This document shows, one piece after another, positions 22,073 to 30,569 of a DNA stretch of 38,753 nt. The stretch is from a virus. Made by a program: the position numbers and the translations under genes. The stretch lies in IMG/VR virus record IMGVR_UViG_3300033156_000808, positions 1 through 38,753 of that record. One strand, written 5' to 3'. The notes under the pieces are model-generated. The model worked only from the letters and a program-made list of their open reading frames with translations. It did not search any database and was not told the DNA's origin. Every line of letters starts with the position of its first letter. The first letter of the stretch is position 1.

Positions 22073-22300
22073 ATGGCAATAGCATTTTTAGACAAAGATA
22101 AATACGAAAGAGCATTGGCAATTGCTGAACGGGAGAAAAGAAGCGTGGCGGAAGTTTATAAAGAATTAGGCGGAGCATTTGTTGAGGGGAGCAATGCGAT
22201 TATAGAATCGACCAAAAAAGTGGCGGCGGAGTTCGATTCTAAAAAGGAAAGAACAAGAAAGGTTTCTCCCAAAAAGAAAGGAAGAAAAAAGAGAAAATAA
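22073..22300 (+). CDS. Small basic-tailed hypothetical protein (75 aa)
   Basis: 75 residues. A helical N-terminal region (KYERALAIAEREKRSVAEVY) resembles a ribbon-helix-helix or helical adaptor, and the C-terminus is very basic (SPKKKGRKKRK). It lies between the portal and scaffold genes and overlaps the next gene by one base. A capsid-assembly accessory role is possible. Confidence 0.55.
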   Translation: MAIAFLDKDKYERALAIAEREKRSVAEVYKELGGAFVEGSNAIIESTKKVAAEFDSKKERTRKVSPKKKGRKKRK

Positions 22301-22638
22301 TGAAAAAATTCTTCCAAAAACTTCTCATAAATTTCATTGTTAAAAATTTGTTCAATGGAATAACCGAGGATGATATTTTAAGAATCGTTAGTCGGGAAGT
22401 TGTGTTTTACAAAGGAAAAAAATTGCCCCAAGAGGATGTGGAAAGAATAAAAAACGAGGCGGAAAGATTTATTAAATCGCCTCTTTGGCGATATCTTCAC
22501 GATGAAGTGAGATATCAGGCAAACTTGCGGATGTTTAATAAAAGTCAAACAGTTGATGATATCTTGGCAGGGAAAATGGCTTTATGGGTGTTAGAAGTAA
22601 TCAGAAAAAAACTAAACGTTCTTCGACAATTAAAATAG
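22300..22638 (+). CDS. Hypothetical protein between portal and scaffold (112 aa)
   Basis: 112 residues, helical, with an amphipathic N-terminus (MKKFFQKLLINFIVKNLFNG) and a Trp-containing central part (SPLWRYLHDEVRYQANLRMF). It starts at the last base of the preceding stop (TAATG). Its last base is the first base of the following RNA helix. Not recognised. Confidence 0.55.
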   Translation: MKKFFQKLLINFIVKNLFNGITEDDILRIVSREVVFYKGKKLPQEDVERIKNEAERFIKSPLWRYLHDEVRYQANLRMFNKSQTVDDILAGKMALWVLEVIRKKLNVLRQLK

Positions 22639-22727
22639 TATTGGCGATCGAAAGAGGGTTTTAATCCCGTTTGGGCTTAACTTTTTAGAGAAGCTAAGGG
22701 AGGAAACTCCCTTTAGGTCGCCAATAC
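22638..22727 (+). ncRNA. Structured RNA element ahead of scaffold gene
   Basis: The outer helix GTATTGGCGA (22638-22647) / TCGCCAATAC (22718-22727) is perfect over 10 bp. Inside are a GGG/CCC hairpin, a GCTT/AAGC hairpin and a strong AAGGGAG / CTCCCTT hairpin capped by a GAAA tetraloop (22696-22713). This looks like a multi-branched RNA. Together with 22729-22825 it fills the 194-bp gap 22639-22832. Confidence 0.7.
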
Positions 22728-22728
22728 G

Positions 22729-22825
22729 ACCAGGTAGCAGGCACCTTTAAGCCTGAAAGGTCGGGTGGCTGGCACCCACTTAAAAAGCCAGAAAATTAAT
22801 GGGAGCTCGCAACCATTAAAGCGAG
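22729..22825 (+). ncRNA. Second half of scaffold leader, with interlocking helices
   Basis: Several short helices are visible: GACC / GGTC, CAGG / CCTG, GGGTG / CACCC and TGGCT / AGCCA. Next to the start codon, TTAATGG (22796-22802) pairs with CCATTAA (22813-22819), and CTCGC (22806-22810) pairs with GCGAG (22821-22825) across it. The last two helices interlock, so they form a pseudoknot or two exclusive states. The ATG is at 22833. Confidence 0.6.
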
Positions 22826-22832
22826 AAAAATT

Positions 22833-23429
22833 ATGGAAGAGGAGATAAAAGAAAGGGAAGGGCAACCTACTCCAGCTCCAGAGGAAACGCCCGAAGACCT
22901 GAATTCTTCTGAGGATTTACCGCAGAAACCGGAAGAAACTTCAGAAGAAGAAGGCGCCGGAGATTCTTTATCCGAGCAAAAGACAACATCGGAAAGCTTG
23001 CAAGAAGAGTTAAATAAAAAAAATACTCAGATTCTGCAAGCCGAACATGTTATCGAGAACCTTAAAAAAAAGGTTAAAGCTCTCGGCGGAACTCTCGATG
23101 AAGAACCCGTTACTTTAGATAAAGTAAAAGAGGTTATTCAAGAGAATTTCGACGACTTCCGAAAAATAGTTGGTTCAGAAGTAGCTAAGCAAATAAAAGA
23201 AGCGGTGGCTACTATGATTAGCCGACAGGGAAGATCCAAAGGAAGCGGATCTTCGGGTCATCCTTCTCCAGCACCTGAAATTCCAATGCCTCCTTTATCG
23301 CCAGATGATAAAGCTTATATAGCGAGAAGCGGGGTAAAATGGGACGGTAAAAGAGGAGGATGGATAACCAAAAGCGGAAGATTCGTTCCTTATAATCCAA
23401 AAGAAGGATTGCCGGGAGTGGTAAAATAA
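22833..23429 (+). CDS. Capsid scaffolding protein candidate
   Basis: 198 residues. A disordered acidic N-terminus (REGQPTPAPEETPEDLNSSE) is followed by a coiled coil (about 50-115: LQEELNKKNTQILQAEHVIE), a helical region, and a basic C-terminus that may bind capsid protein (WDGKRGGWITKSGRFVPYNP). This build and the position upstream of the decoration and capsid genes are typical of phage scaffolds. A long structured leader precedes it. Confidence 0.7.
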   Translation: MEEEIKEREGQPTPAPEETPEDLNSSEDLPQKPEETSEEEGAGDSLSEQKTTSESLQEELNKKNTQILQAEHVIENLKKKVKALGGTLDEEPVTLDKVKEVIQENFDDFRKIVGSEVAKQIKEAVATMISRQGRSKGSGSSGHPSPAPEIPMPPLSPDDKAYIARSGVKWDGKRGGWITKSGRFVPYNPKEGLPGVVK

Positions 23430-23508
23430 GCTCGGATAGTTAGTTGGGGGTCGGAGCTAACAAGAATCTCTGGAATGTCAGTTAAATTAAGATTTGCCTT
23501 TTAGAGCA

Positions 23509-24030
23509 ATGAGTGCGAACGACATTGAAGTCTTGAAGCATCCAGGAAGCACCCTGAAGTTATACGCCGAAGATAGAACAACTTCTGGACTTCCAGCAAC
23601 TATGTTGCCGGGAGAACCAGTGAAAGTGGCAAGCTCAGGAGCTAACTATGTCACTTTGATTTCAACTGGTGATCCAGAAGTGGGGACTGATGAATTTGTT
23701 GGGATTGTAAGAAAAGAGTCAACCGAAACCGCTTCCGCTGATGGAAGAGTGGAAGTGACGACAATTGTCCCTGGCAAAACAGTCCTTCGTGGAAAGGCAA
23801 CCACTTCGTCTAACATTAATACAGCGGCCAAGCTGTATGGCGTTATGCACGATTGGGTTTGCTTTGATGCGGCTTGGACAAGTTCTGCTCGGGGCTCATT
23901 CACCATCGATGAAGATGAAGGTTCGGATCCCGATGTTCACGGTCTCAATATTATCGACGGCGATATAATTAAAGGGACTTTAGATGTGTTGGTTCACACA
24001 ATGGCTCAAATGGCAGGTCCATACTACTAA
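23509..24030 (+). CDS. Head decoration-like protein
   Basis: 173 residues from ATG 23509; a TTG at 23494 would add MPFRA and cannot be excluded. The protein is mainly beta (VKVASSGANYVTLISTGDPE, GRVEVTTIVPGKTVLRGKAT) and lies between scaffold and major capsid genes, the usual place of head decoration or cementing proteins (DUF2190-like in style). The C-terminus ends IKGTLDVLVHTMAQMAGPYY. A small ACTACT/AGTAGT hairpin overlaps its stop. Confidence 0.65.
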   Translation: MSANDIEVLKHPGSTLKLYAEDRTTSGLPATMLPGEPVKVASSGANYVTLISTGDPEVGTDEFVGIVRKESTETASADGRVEVTTIVPGKTVLRGKATTSSNINTAAKLYGVMHDWVCFDAAWTSSARGSFTIDEDEGSDPDVHGLNIIDGDIIKGTLDVLVHTMAQMAGPYY

Positions 24031-24042
24031 TAGTAGTCGCTT

Positions 24043-24981
24043 ATGTTTAACTCAGGAAACAATCCAAGTTTAGTTAAAACCGAGTTGGATGAACTTTTTT
24101 ACAGCAAGTATGATTATCCAACTGGGCCTGGGATAGCACGAGCAGACAACTCTGATCTTTTTCGACAATTAAGAATCGATCGCCAAGCGGTCATTACCGA
24201 AGAGTGGCAAGGCCCTGGTGATTTCGAGGAACACGCCGAAGAAGAGGAGTTAGATTTAGCTACTATTCGTAGTGGAAACCAAGCGACCAGAACAGTTTCT
24301 AACTACAAGAAGACATTAAAAATCCCGAAGGAGTTTGCCGACGATGACCAATGGGACACCATTAATCGGGCCGTCCAAGATTCAGGTCGTCGAGCGCGAA
24401 CCACCCAGGATAAGAATGCCTTTAATCTCTACGCGGGCGGGTTTGATTCGATAACCACCAACGATGGTGCTTATCTGTGGTCAAATTCCCACACTGCCTT
24501 AAACGGGGACACAATAGACAACCTGGAAACAGGAAGTCTAACCCCTGCCAATTTAGAGATTTTAGTTAGAAAACTGATTGAGCAAAAAGCTCAAGATGGC
24601 GGACTTGGCGGACACCAGCCAGTAGCCTTGCTTGTGCCTCCAGCATTATTCCCAGATGCTCAAGAAATTACCAAATCAGAGCTTCAGTCTAATACTACGG
24701 ACAACAACCTAAACTACTTCTCAGCGATTTATCCCGGCTTAAAGGTTTATACAAACCCTTATGTCGGAGCGGCATATCATTCATACACCAATGCCAACAC
24801 GGCATACTATCTGGTTAGCCAAAACCATTCCATCACCAGATGGATTAGGGAAGACATCTACACCAGAATAGTTTCTTGGGAGTATGATGAAAAAGATCGC
24901 TGGACTTACAAAATGGGTTTCCGTGAAGTATTAGGTGCAATTAGCTGGGAAGGAGCAGTTGCGTCTACCGGAACTACCTAA
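24043..24981 (+). CDS. Major capsid protein (HK97 fold, Mu gpT-like)
   Basis: 312 residues. The pattern of an N-terminal region, a beta core with an LWSNSHTALNGDT loop, a central VALLVPPALFPDAQEITKSE segment and a C-terminal WTYKMGFREVLGAISWEG strand resembles Mu gpT-type major heads of the HK97 fold. Position downstream of scaffold and decoration genes agrees. There is no cleaved delta domain in the gene, consistent with a separate scaffold. Confidence 0.85.
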   Translation: MFNSGNNPSLVKTELDELFYSKYDYPTGPGIARADNSDLFRQLRIDRQAVITEEWQGPGDFEEHAEEEELDLATIRSGNQATRTVSNYKKTLKIPKEFADDDQWDTINRAVQDSGRRARTTQDKNAFNLYAGGFDSITTNDGAYLWSNSHTALNGDTIDNLETGSLTPANLEILVRKLIEQKAQDGGLGGHQPVALLVPPALFPDAQEITKSELQSNTTDNNLNYFSAIYPGLKVYTNPYVGAAYHSYTNANTAYYLVSQNHSITRWIREDIYTRIVSWEYDEKDRWTYKMGFREVLGAISWEGAVASTGTT

Positions 24982-25020
24982 GGAAAACTCCATAATTAAG
25001 AGGCAAGATCTGAAAGGAAT

Positions 25021-25635
25021 ATGAAAAACACAACAATCATAAGCGTAATAGCGGTAGTCATCTCAGTTGTAGCTTTGTTCTCCGCTCTTAAAGCGGGAAC
25101 GGTTCCCTTTGGTGGCTATACTGCAAGCTATTGGGACACGGCTGAAGGATATAAAGTTGATGGCACAACCATTATCAACGGAAATGGAGTTATCACTGGA
25201 AGTTCCCAGACTTTAAGCGGCACCTTGACGGTATCGGGAGAGACAAATCTGGATACTTTGATTCAGGGTGGAGATGTAACAGCTGTTGCTACCGACACCG
25301 ATTACACTTTGACAGCGGCTCAGGTCTGTGACAGTTCGGTTATTACGGTTGAGTTGTCTTCAGCGGCTGGAAAGAATATAACTTTACCAGCAACAACTAC
25401 TTTGGAAGCCGATTGTTTGACGACGAACGGTGACACTAAAACAATTCTTTTCAGGAATATAACAGCAACGGCGGCAACTACAACAACAATAGTAGCTGGT
25501 TCTGGAATAGACCTTTTAGAGCCTGACGGTCAAAATGTGATAATCGGCGGAGGAAACGATGCTCTGATTACCTTTGTGAGATATACCGCAAATGAAATTG
25601 CTGTTGTGGTAGACGAGTTGATAGACGCTGACTAA
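25021..25635 (+). CDS. Membrane-anchored head or tail fibre-like protein
   Basis: 204 residues. The N-terminus has a hydrophobic segment (TTIISVIAVVISVVALFSAL) and the rest is Thr/Ser/Gly-rich beta sequence (SSQTLSGTLTVSGETNLDTL). A weak SD (AAAGGA) precedes ATG 25021. It may be a head fibre or surface-exposed decoration; the membrane segment is unusual for a virion protein. Confidence 0.6.
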   Translation: MKNTTIISVIAVVISVVALFSALKAGTVPFGGYTASYWDTAEGYKVDGTTIINGNGVITGSSQTLSGTLTVSGETNLDTLIQGGDVTAVATDTDYTLTAAQVCDSSVITVELSSAAGKNITLPATTTLEADCLTTNGDTKTILFRNITATAATTTTIVAGSGIDLLEPDGQNVIIGGGNDALITFVRYTANEIAVVVDELIDAD

Positions 25636-25650
25636 ACATTGGTAAATAAT

Positions 25651-25695
25651 CCCCGCCTCCCGCTTTTCCTTGTGGGCATTAAAAAGGAGGCGGGG
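25651..25695 (+). other. Strong GC-rich hairpin between structural genes
   Basis: CCCCGCCTCC (25651-25660) pairs perfectly with GGAGGCGGGG (25686-25695), in the 99-bp gap 25636-25734. No T-run follows. The right arm contains an AAGGAGG-like string that would be hidden in the helix. It may attenuate late transcription after the capsid genes or protect transcript ends. Confidence 0.65.
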
Positions 25696-25734
25696 GAAAT
25701 CCCGAAAAAATTATCAATTAATTAAATTAAAAAA

Positions 25735-26151
25735 ATGAAAGATATTTTAATTACAATTCTAATCGTATTGGTAATAGCGGCAACTGGATTTACTCTCGGA
25801 TCGTTTTTAGCTAAAAATCAGTCGATGCCAGTAGGCTCAACAGGAATGGGAACTTTTAACATTTTCACTGGCGGAGTGACTAACGCAACTTCTTCGGTAG
25901 GAATTGGAGCAACAAGCATTCTTTCGCTTAATTCAGTAAGCCAATATGCGAAAATTTGCAATTCGGGAGCGGGGATAGTGTATCTATATTTGACCGCCAC
26001 CGATACTTCGGTAGTAGCGGGAGGAGGAATGCCAATTGCCAGTAGCACCGCTTACGAAAATTGTTTTGAAATAGATTCAACTAATCTTTACCGAGGTCCG
26101 ATTTATGGAATTGCCGATACTACCACCACCATAAATCTTATTTACAAATAA
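25735..26151 (+). CDS. Small membrane-anchored beta protein (138 aa)
   Basis: 138 residues. An N-terminal membrane segment (ITILIVLVIAATGFTLGSFL) precedes a beta domain (SVSQYAKICNSGAGIVYLYL) with two Cys residues that could pair. It is one of several late proteins with an N-terminal anchor. Possible fibre, decoration or host-surface protein. Confidence 0.55.
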   Translation: MKDILITILIVLVIAATGFTLGSFLAKNQSMPVGSTGMGTFNIFTGGVTNATSSVGIGATSILSLNSVSQYAKICNSGAGIVYLYLTATDTSVVAGGGMPIASSTAYENCFEIDSTNLYRGPIYGIADTTTTINLIYK

Positions 26152-26153
26152 AA

Positions 26154-27350
26154 ATGAACAAAACAGTCGCCAATTTGAAAGACGATTTGGAAGGAGTCGT
26201 CCATTCAACTGATGTAAGTGAAGTGCGGAATTTAAACAAACTGATTGAAAGAGCTGGCAGAAATTTATTAACAAGAATTGACCCTAAAGGAACGATTCGC
26301 ATAGCCCAGATTTCTAATGCGGTGCATAATGATATTTACGATTATTCCGCACCCTCAGATTTAAAAGGAGATGCGATTATAGATATCAGACCCCAGGTAA
26401 ATCGGGAAGAATGGGACGCTTTCTCTATGAGATTTGTCAAAGATTTTGATTTGAGAAAAACCGCCGAGACAATGGTGGTAAGATATAACAGCGGCGAAAA
26501 ATCTCTTCGATTATCGGCAACTTTGTCCAAAACCGCCAAAACTCTTCATAATATGAATTCTGTTTCGGGCAATGGAACTTGGGCGGTTGGCGGAGACGCG
26601 AATAATTTAACCAGAGATACAAACGATTACATTTCAGGAAGCGCCTCATTGAACTTTGACCTAAGCGGCGCCGGAACAACAGGATATATAGAAAATCAAA
26701 CTATGACGGCTGTGGATTTGAGTAATGAAGAAGACATCGGAGCTATTTGGGTCAGAGTTTACATCCCCGATCCTACCATCATTACCAGCTTCACTCTTTC
26801 TTGGGGAAGCGATTCAAGCAATTATTGGTCTGCGACAGTTACTGCTCCCCACGATCAAACTTCGTTTAAAACTGGCTGGAATATCTTAAAATTTGATTGG
26901 AACGAAGCAAGTAAAACAGGAAGTCCGGACGCTTCAGATGTAAATTATTTGAAATTTTTGGTGACTTATGATGGCACGGCTGAAACTGACATAAGAGTGG
27001 ATAAAATTTCTTGCTCAGCTGGTGAAATTTACGAAATAGTATATTATTCCAACTGTCTTTTTAGAACCTCAGGCGGAACTTGGTCTAATACTATTTCCGA
27101 TGACACCGACTATATAAATCTCGATGAAGAAGCCTACAATATTCTCATATTTGAATGCGGGAAAGCAATTTCCCAGCAAATGCAGGGAGAAGATGCGAAG
27201 TTTGACTATCAATATTTTGAGCAAGAATTATTCGGAGACCCTTCAAACCGCCGAGAAAAACCTGGGCTTTACGCAATGTATAAATCGAAATATCCAAGCG
27301 AAAGAATAAAAGCCCGCACTTATTATTGGAGAAAAAGAACTTTTGATTAA
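26154..27350 (+). CDS. Head-tail adaptor-like protein with inserted beta-sandwich
   Basis: 398 residues. The N-terminal helical part (LNKLIERAGRNLLTRIDPKG, NDIYDYSAPSDLKGDAIIDI) and the C-terminal part (YNILIFECGKAISQQMQGED) resemble podoviral neck/adaptor proteins. Between them (about 130-290) is a carbohydrate-binding-like beta-sandwich (GSASLNFDLSGAGTTGYIEN, DIGAIWVRVYIPD). The insert may face outwards and bind surface glycans. Position just upstream of the large tail gene fits an adaptor. Confidence 0.6.
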   Translation: MNKTVANLKDDLEGVVHSTDVSEVRNLNKLIERAGRNLLTRIDPKGTIRIAQISNAVHNDIYDYSAPSDLKGDAIIDIRPQVNREEWDAFSMRFVKDFDLRKTAETMVVRYNSGEKSLRLSATLSKTAKTLHNMNSVSGNGTWAVGGDANNLTRDTNDYISGSASLNFDLSGAGTTGYIENQTMTAVDLSNEEDIGAIWVRVYIPDPTIITSFTLSWGSDSSNYWSATVTAPHDQTSFKTGWNILKFDWNEASKTGSPDASDVNYLKFLVTYDGTAETDIRVDKISCSAGEIYEIVYYSNCLFRTSGGTWSNTISDDTDYINLDEEAYNILIFECGKAISQQMQGEDAKFDYQYFEQELFGDPSNRREKPGLYAMYKSKYPSERIKARTYYWRKRTFD

Positions 27351-27359
27351 TGAGGAAAT

Positions 27360-29168
27360 ATGGCAAAACAATTTTATTTAACAAAAAGAGTGGTGGGATA
27401 TTCGACAAAGCCAGACAAGACAAATATTTCGCCAGAATTTTTAGTAGAAGACAGCCAAAATGTTTTAATAAACGATCGGGAAATGGTTGAAATTCGGGAG
27501 GGATATACGCTCTTCGGTTCCGCTAACAGCAATACTAATCCGATTGAAAGCGCTTATGACTGGGAAACCTCTTCGGGAGATATAATTCACCTGAGAAGCT
27601 ATGATGAATATTTACAATTTTATGTGGGAACGGTTGATGGAATTGAATTTAATGACTGGGTGACGTTAGCTGATGGATTTTCAGCAGTAGATTTTTGCTT
27701 TACCACTTGGTGGGACACAAACGAAGACATCGATTTATTGGTCTTTGTCAACGGAAGCGATAAGTTCTGGGATTGGTCTGGCGCAATGACAACCTTGAAA
27801 TCAGCCACTTCTAATACAATTACCAAGAACGGAAGCACGACTTGGGCGCAAGAAAGGTTTAAAACCAGCGGAACTCGAAAAGTGGTAATTAACGGCACGG
27901 AATATACTTATACTGGCGGAGAGAATACAACCACTCTTACGGGAGTAACGCCAGATCCGAGCGGAGAAGCGGCAAATTCTCTTGTTTTTCAAGCGATAAC
28001 CTTGCACGATGACGAGCCAGCCGATGGAGCGACTAATGATATCTGTTCTGTTCTTAACAACCAATTATATTTAGGCGGCGGCAAATCAAGAGAAGTTTCT
28101 GTTTCAAAAGACGATGATTTTACAGATTTCAGCTTTTCAAGTCCGAGAGTGCCTGGCGAAGGAGCTTTATTGGTTTTAGACAGTATCCCAAAAGCTTTTG
28201 TTCCATTAAATGAAGTAATGTGGATTTCGGCGGGGAGAAACGATTGGTATAAAACTGAATTAAACGAGTTGGAAGTATCGGGCACATTAACAGAAACATT
28301 AAAAATAAAAAAGTTAAAGACGGGTTCAGACCAAGGCGCTCAATCGCAGGATTTGGTCTGCACAATCGGAGATTATATCGCATACATTAGCTACGAACCC
28401 GCCTTAAGATTATTGGGGACAATGGAAGAATTAGAATTACCCCATATGCCAATTATTTCCGATCCGATAAAACCAGATTTTGATGCGGAAACATTTACAA
28501 ACGGACATATAAAGTTCCACCGAAACAGAATTTACATTTCAGCCCCGGCGAGCGGAAAAGTTTATATAAACGAGCTTAAACAAACCGCCGACGGATCATT
28601 CGTAAGATTTTGGCAACCGCCTCAGATTTTGCCAATAAGAAAATTCGCCATCATTGACGGAGAAATTTACGGACATTCAGACGATGTTCCAGAAACCTAT
28701 AAATTATTTGACGGAATAAACGATAACGGAAATTCAATTGAAGCCAAAGCTGCTTTTGCTTACCGTTCTTACGGATTAAAAGCAAATTTAAAAACAGTTA
28801 GCGAATGGCTGACCGAAGGATATATTTCTTCTAACACAAAGCTTACTTTAACTCTGAACTACGATTACGAGGGATATACCCAGCAACTGGAATACGAAAT
28901 TGACGGTTCGGACGATAGTATTCTTTATCAACCAAGCGAAACAGGAGTGTTGGGAGATGAAGTTTTGGGGGACAGACCTCTCGGCGATTTATTGGAAGAA
29001 GCGGCAGAACTGGCAAAATTTCGAGTAATTCACGGAATAGTGCCGAGAGATTTCTTTGAAATTCAGGCAATTTATAGCACAAACGATGTAGATCAACAAT
29101 GGAAAATATTGGCTCACGGCGGAAATGTCTCAAGAAGTAAAAATGAACCAATTAAAATCAAAAAATAA
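27360..29168 (+). CDS. Tail nozzle/hub-like virion protein
   Basis: 602 residues, largely beta with repeated blade-like units (VDFCFTTWWDTNEDIDLLVF, ICSVLNNQLYLGGGKSREVS, FTNGHIKFHRNRIYISAPAS, KFAIIDGEIYGHSDDVPETY). This repeated pattern is typical of propeller-like tail nozzle or hub proteins of short-tailed phages. A GAGGA sequence precedes ATG 27360. Assigned by pattern and position. Confidence 0.6.
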   Translation: MAKQFYLTKRVVGYSTKPDKTNISPEFLVEDSQNVLINDREMVEIREGYTLFGSANSNTNPIESAYDWETSSGDIIHLRSYDEYLQFYVGTVDGIEFNDWVTLADGFSAVDFCFTTWWDTNEDIDLLVFVNGSDKFWDWSGAMTTLKSATSNTITKNGSTTWAQERFKTSGTRKVVINGTEYTYTGGENTTTLTGVTPDPSGEAANSLVFQAITLHDDEPADGATNDICSVLNNQLYLGGGKSREVSVSKDDDFTDFSFSSPRVPGEGALLVLDSIPKAFVPLNEVMWISAGRNDWYKTELNELEVSGTLTETLKIKKLKTGSDQGAQSQDLVCTIGDYIAYISYEPALRLLGTMEELELPHMPIISDPIKPDFDAETFTNGHIKFHRNRIYISAPASGKVYINELKQTADGSFVRFWQPPQILPIRKFAIIDGEIYGHSDDVPETYKLFDGINDNGNSIEAKAAFAYRSYGLKANLKTVSEWLTEGYISSNTKLTLTLNYDYEGYTQQLEYEIDGSDDSILYQPSETGVLGDEVLGDRPLGDLLEEAAELAKFRVIHGIVPRDFFEIQAIYSTNDVDQQWKILAHGGNVSRSKNEPIKIKK

Positions 29169-29202
29169 GGTCGATAATAATCATTAAAACATAATAAAAA
29201 AT

Positions 29203-30564
29203 ATGAAAAACAAAGGATTTATACAAATAGCTGAACTAATAATAATTGCATTCTTATTAGCGGGAATTTCGGTAATAGGAAGCAAAGTGATTGACCTTCA
29301 AAAAGAAATGGATGTAGAAAGCGGAATGTCGTTTGGCTCGACGAGATTTGTCGCCAGTAAAGTTTATCGCCTGGCGGGAAGCGGAATAGGAACAAGTGAC
29401 ACTTCTATAACTTTGCAATCTTTTACCGCTCCCGTTTCAGACCATGAATTAACAATGGCAGATTTCGGTTCAATAGGATACGCCACCATTGATCCCGGCA
29501 CTTCTAAAAAAGAATTTATTTCCTTCACGGGAGTGAGTCAAGATGCCAATTCAACCAAAGCAACATTAACAGGAGTTACTCGGGGATTGCAATTTACTTA
29601 TCCTTATACCGCCAGTTCTAGTCTTGCTCGGACTCATTCGGGAGGAGCTAAGCTGATTATTTCCAATCCGCCTCAGCTTTACAACAGATTAGCGACGAAA
29701 GATAATGACGAGACAATTACCGGCACTTGGACTTTTAGTTCGAGTTCATTTCCTAAATTAGATAGTTATAAAGCCCCGACAGCCAATGAAGAATTTGCAC
29801 CCAAAAAATATATTGACGATATAGCAATTTCAGGTTCGCCCGACGCTTCAGAAACAGTGAAGGGAATAGTGGAAATAGCAGATTATTCGGAATTAACGGT
29901 GGGCACAGCTACAGGAAGCACTGGAGCTATTCTGGTATTGCCGAATTCTTTTGCCAGCACGAGTAGTTCGGCCAGCTCAACGATTGTTATTTCAAAGACT
30001 AACGGAAAAATAGATCAGAGCTATTTGGATCTGACGGAAAGTTGGAGTTTTAACGGAGCGACTACTTTTAGCGGAACTACTACTTTCAATGGAACAACTA
30101 CAATTAGCGGCCAATTAACAATTAGCGGCGACGCTACTTCTACTGGAGAATTTAATTTTGCTACCACCACATTCTCAGTAATTCCAACCTTGCCAGCCTC
30201 TAACCCGACGTCTGACAATCAAGCGACAAGAAAAGCATATGTGGATGCGGGTGATTTACAATATGTCCAATTAACTCCAACCGCAGACGGTCTTTCAACC
30301 ATAGGAGCTTGGACTCCTTGGGATTTATCATCGCCTTTGGGAGCTAACGCTGTATATGCTGTAATTTTGGTGCCGCATTACGGTGATCAAAGATATGGAG
30401 TAAGAGCTGGAGATGATGACAGTAATCGCTATATTACTTACGGAAGTTGGATTGGCGGAGGATTTGATACATGGGTGGTGCCGGTAGATACGACCACAAC
30501 AGTTGATATTTATCAGCAGGCCGATAGAGAATTTTATTTAATAGGATATTGGGAAACTAAATAA
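29203..30564 (+). CDS. Tail fibre with pilin-like N-terminus
   Basis: 453 residues. The N-terminus MKNKGFIQIAELIIIAFLLA has a basic leader, Gly-Phe, a Glu and a long hydrophobic helix, close to a type IV prepilin signal (Glu at +6 rather than +5). The body is fibre-like: SITLQSFTAPVSDHELTMAD, LTGVTRGLQFTYP, NDETITGTWTF, FAPKKYIDDIA. It ends in a compact beta tip (TADGLSTIGAWTPWDL onward). These fibre motifs recall tail fibres in Patescibacteria-linked phages. It probably contacts the host. Confidence 0.65.
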   Translation: MKNKGFIQIAELIIIAFLLAGISVIGSKVIDLQKEMDVESGMSFGSTRFVASKVYRLAGSGIGTSDTSITLQSFTAPVSDHELTMADFGSIGYATIDPGTSKKEFISFTGVSQDANSTKATLTGVTRGLQFTYPYTASSSLARTHSGGAKLIISNPPQLYNRLATKDNDETITGTWTFSSSSFPKLDSYKAPTANEEFAPKKYIDDIAISGSPDASETVKGIVEIADYSELTVGTATGSTGAILVLPNSFASTSSSASSTIVISKTNGKIDQSYLDLTESWSFNGATTFSGTTTFNGTTTISGQLTISGDATSTGEFNFATTTFSVIPTLPASNPTSDNQATRKAYVDAGDLQYVQLTPTADGLSTIGAWTPWDLSSPLGANAVYAVILVPHYGDQRYGVRAGDDDSNRYITYGSWIGGGFDTWVVPVDTTTTVDIYQQADREFYLIGYWETK

Positions 30565-30569
30565 AAACA

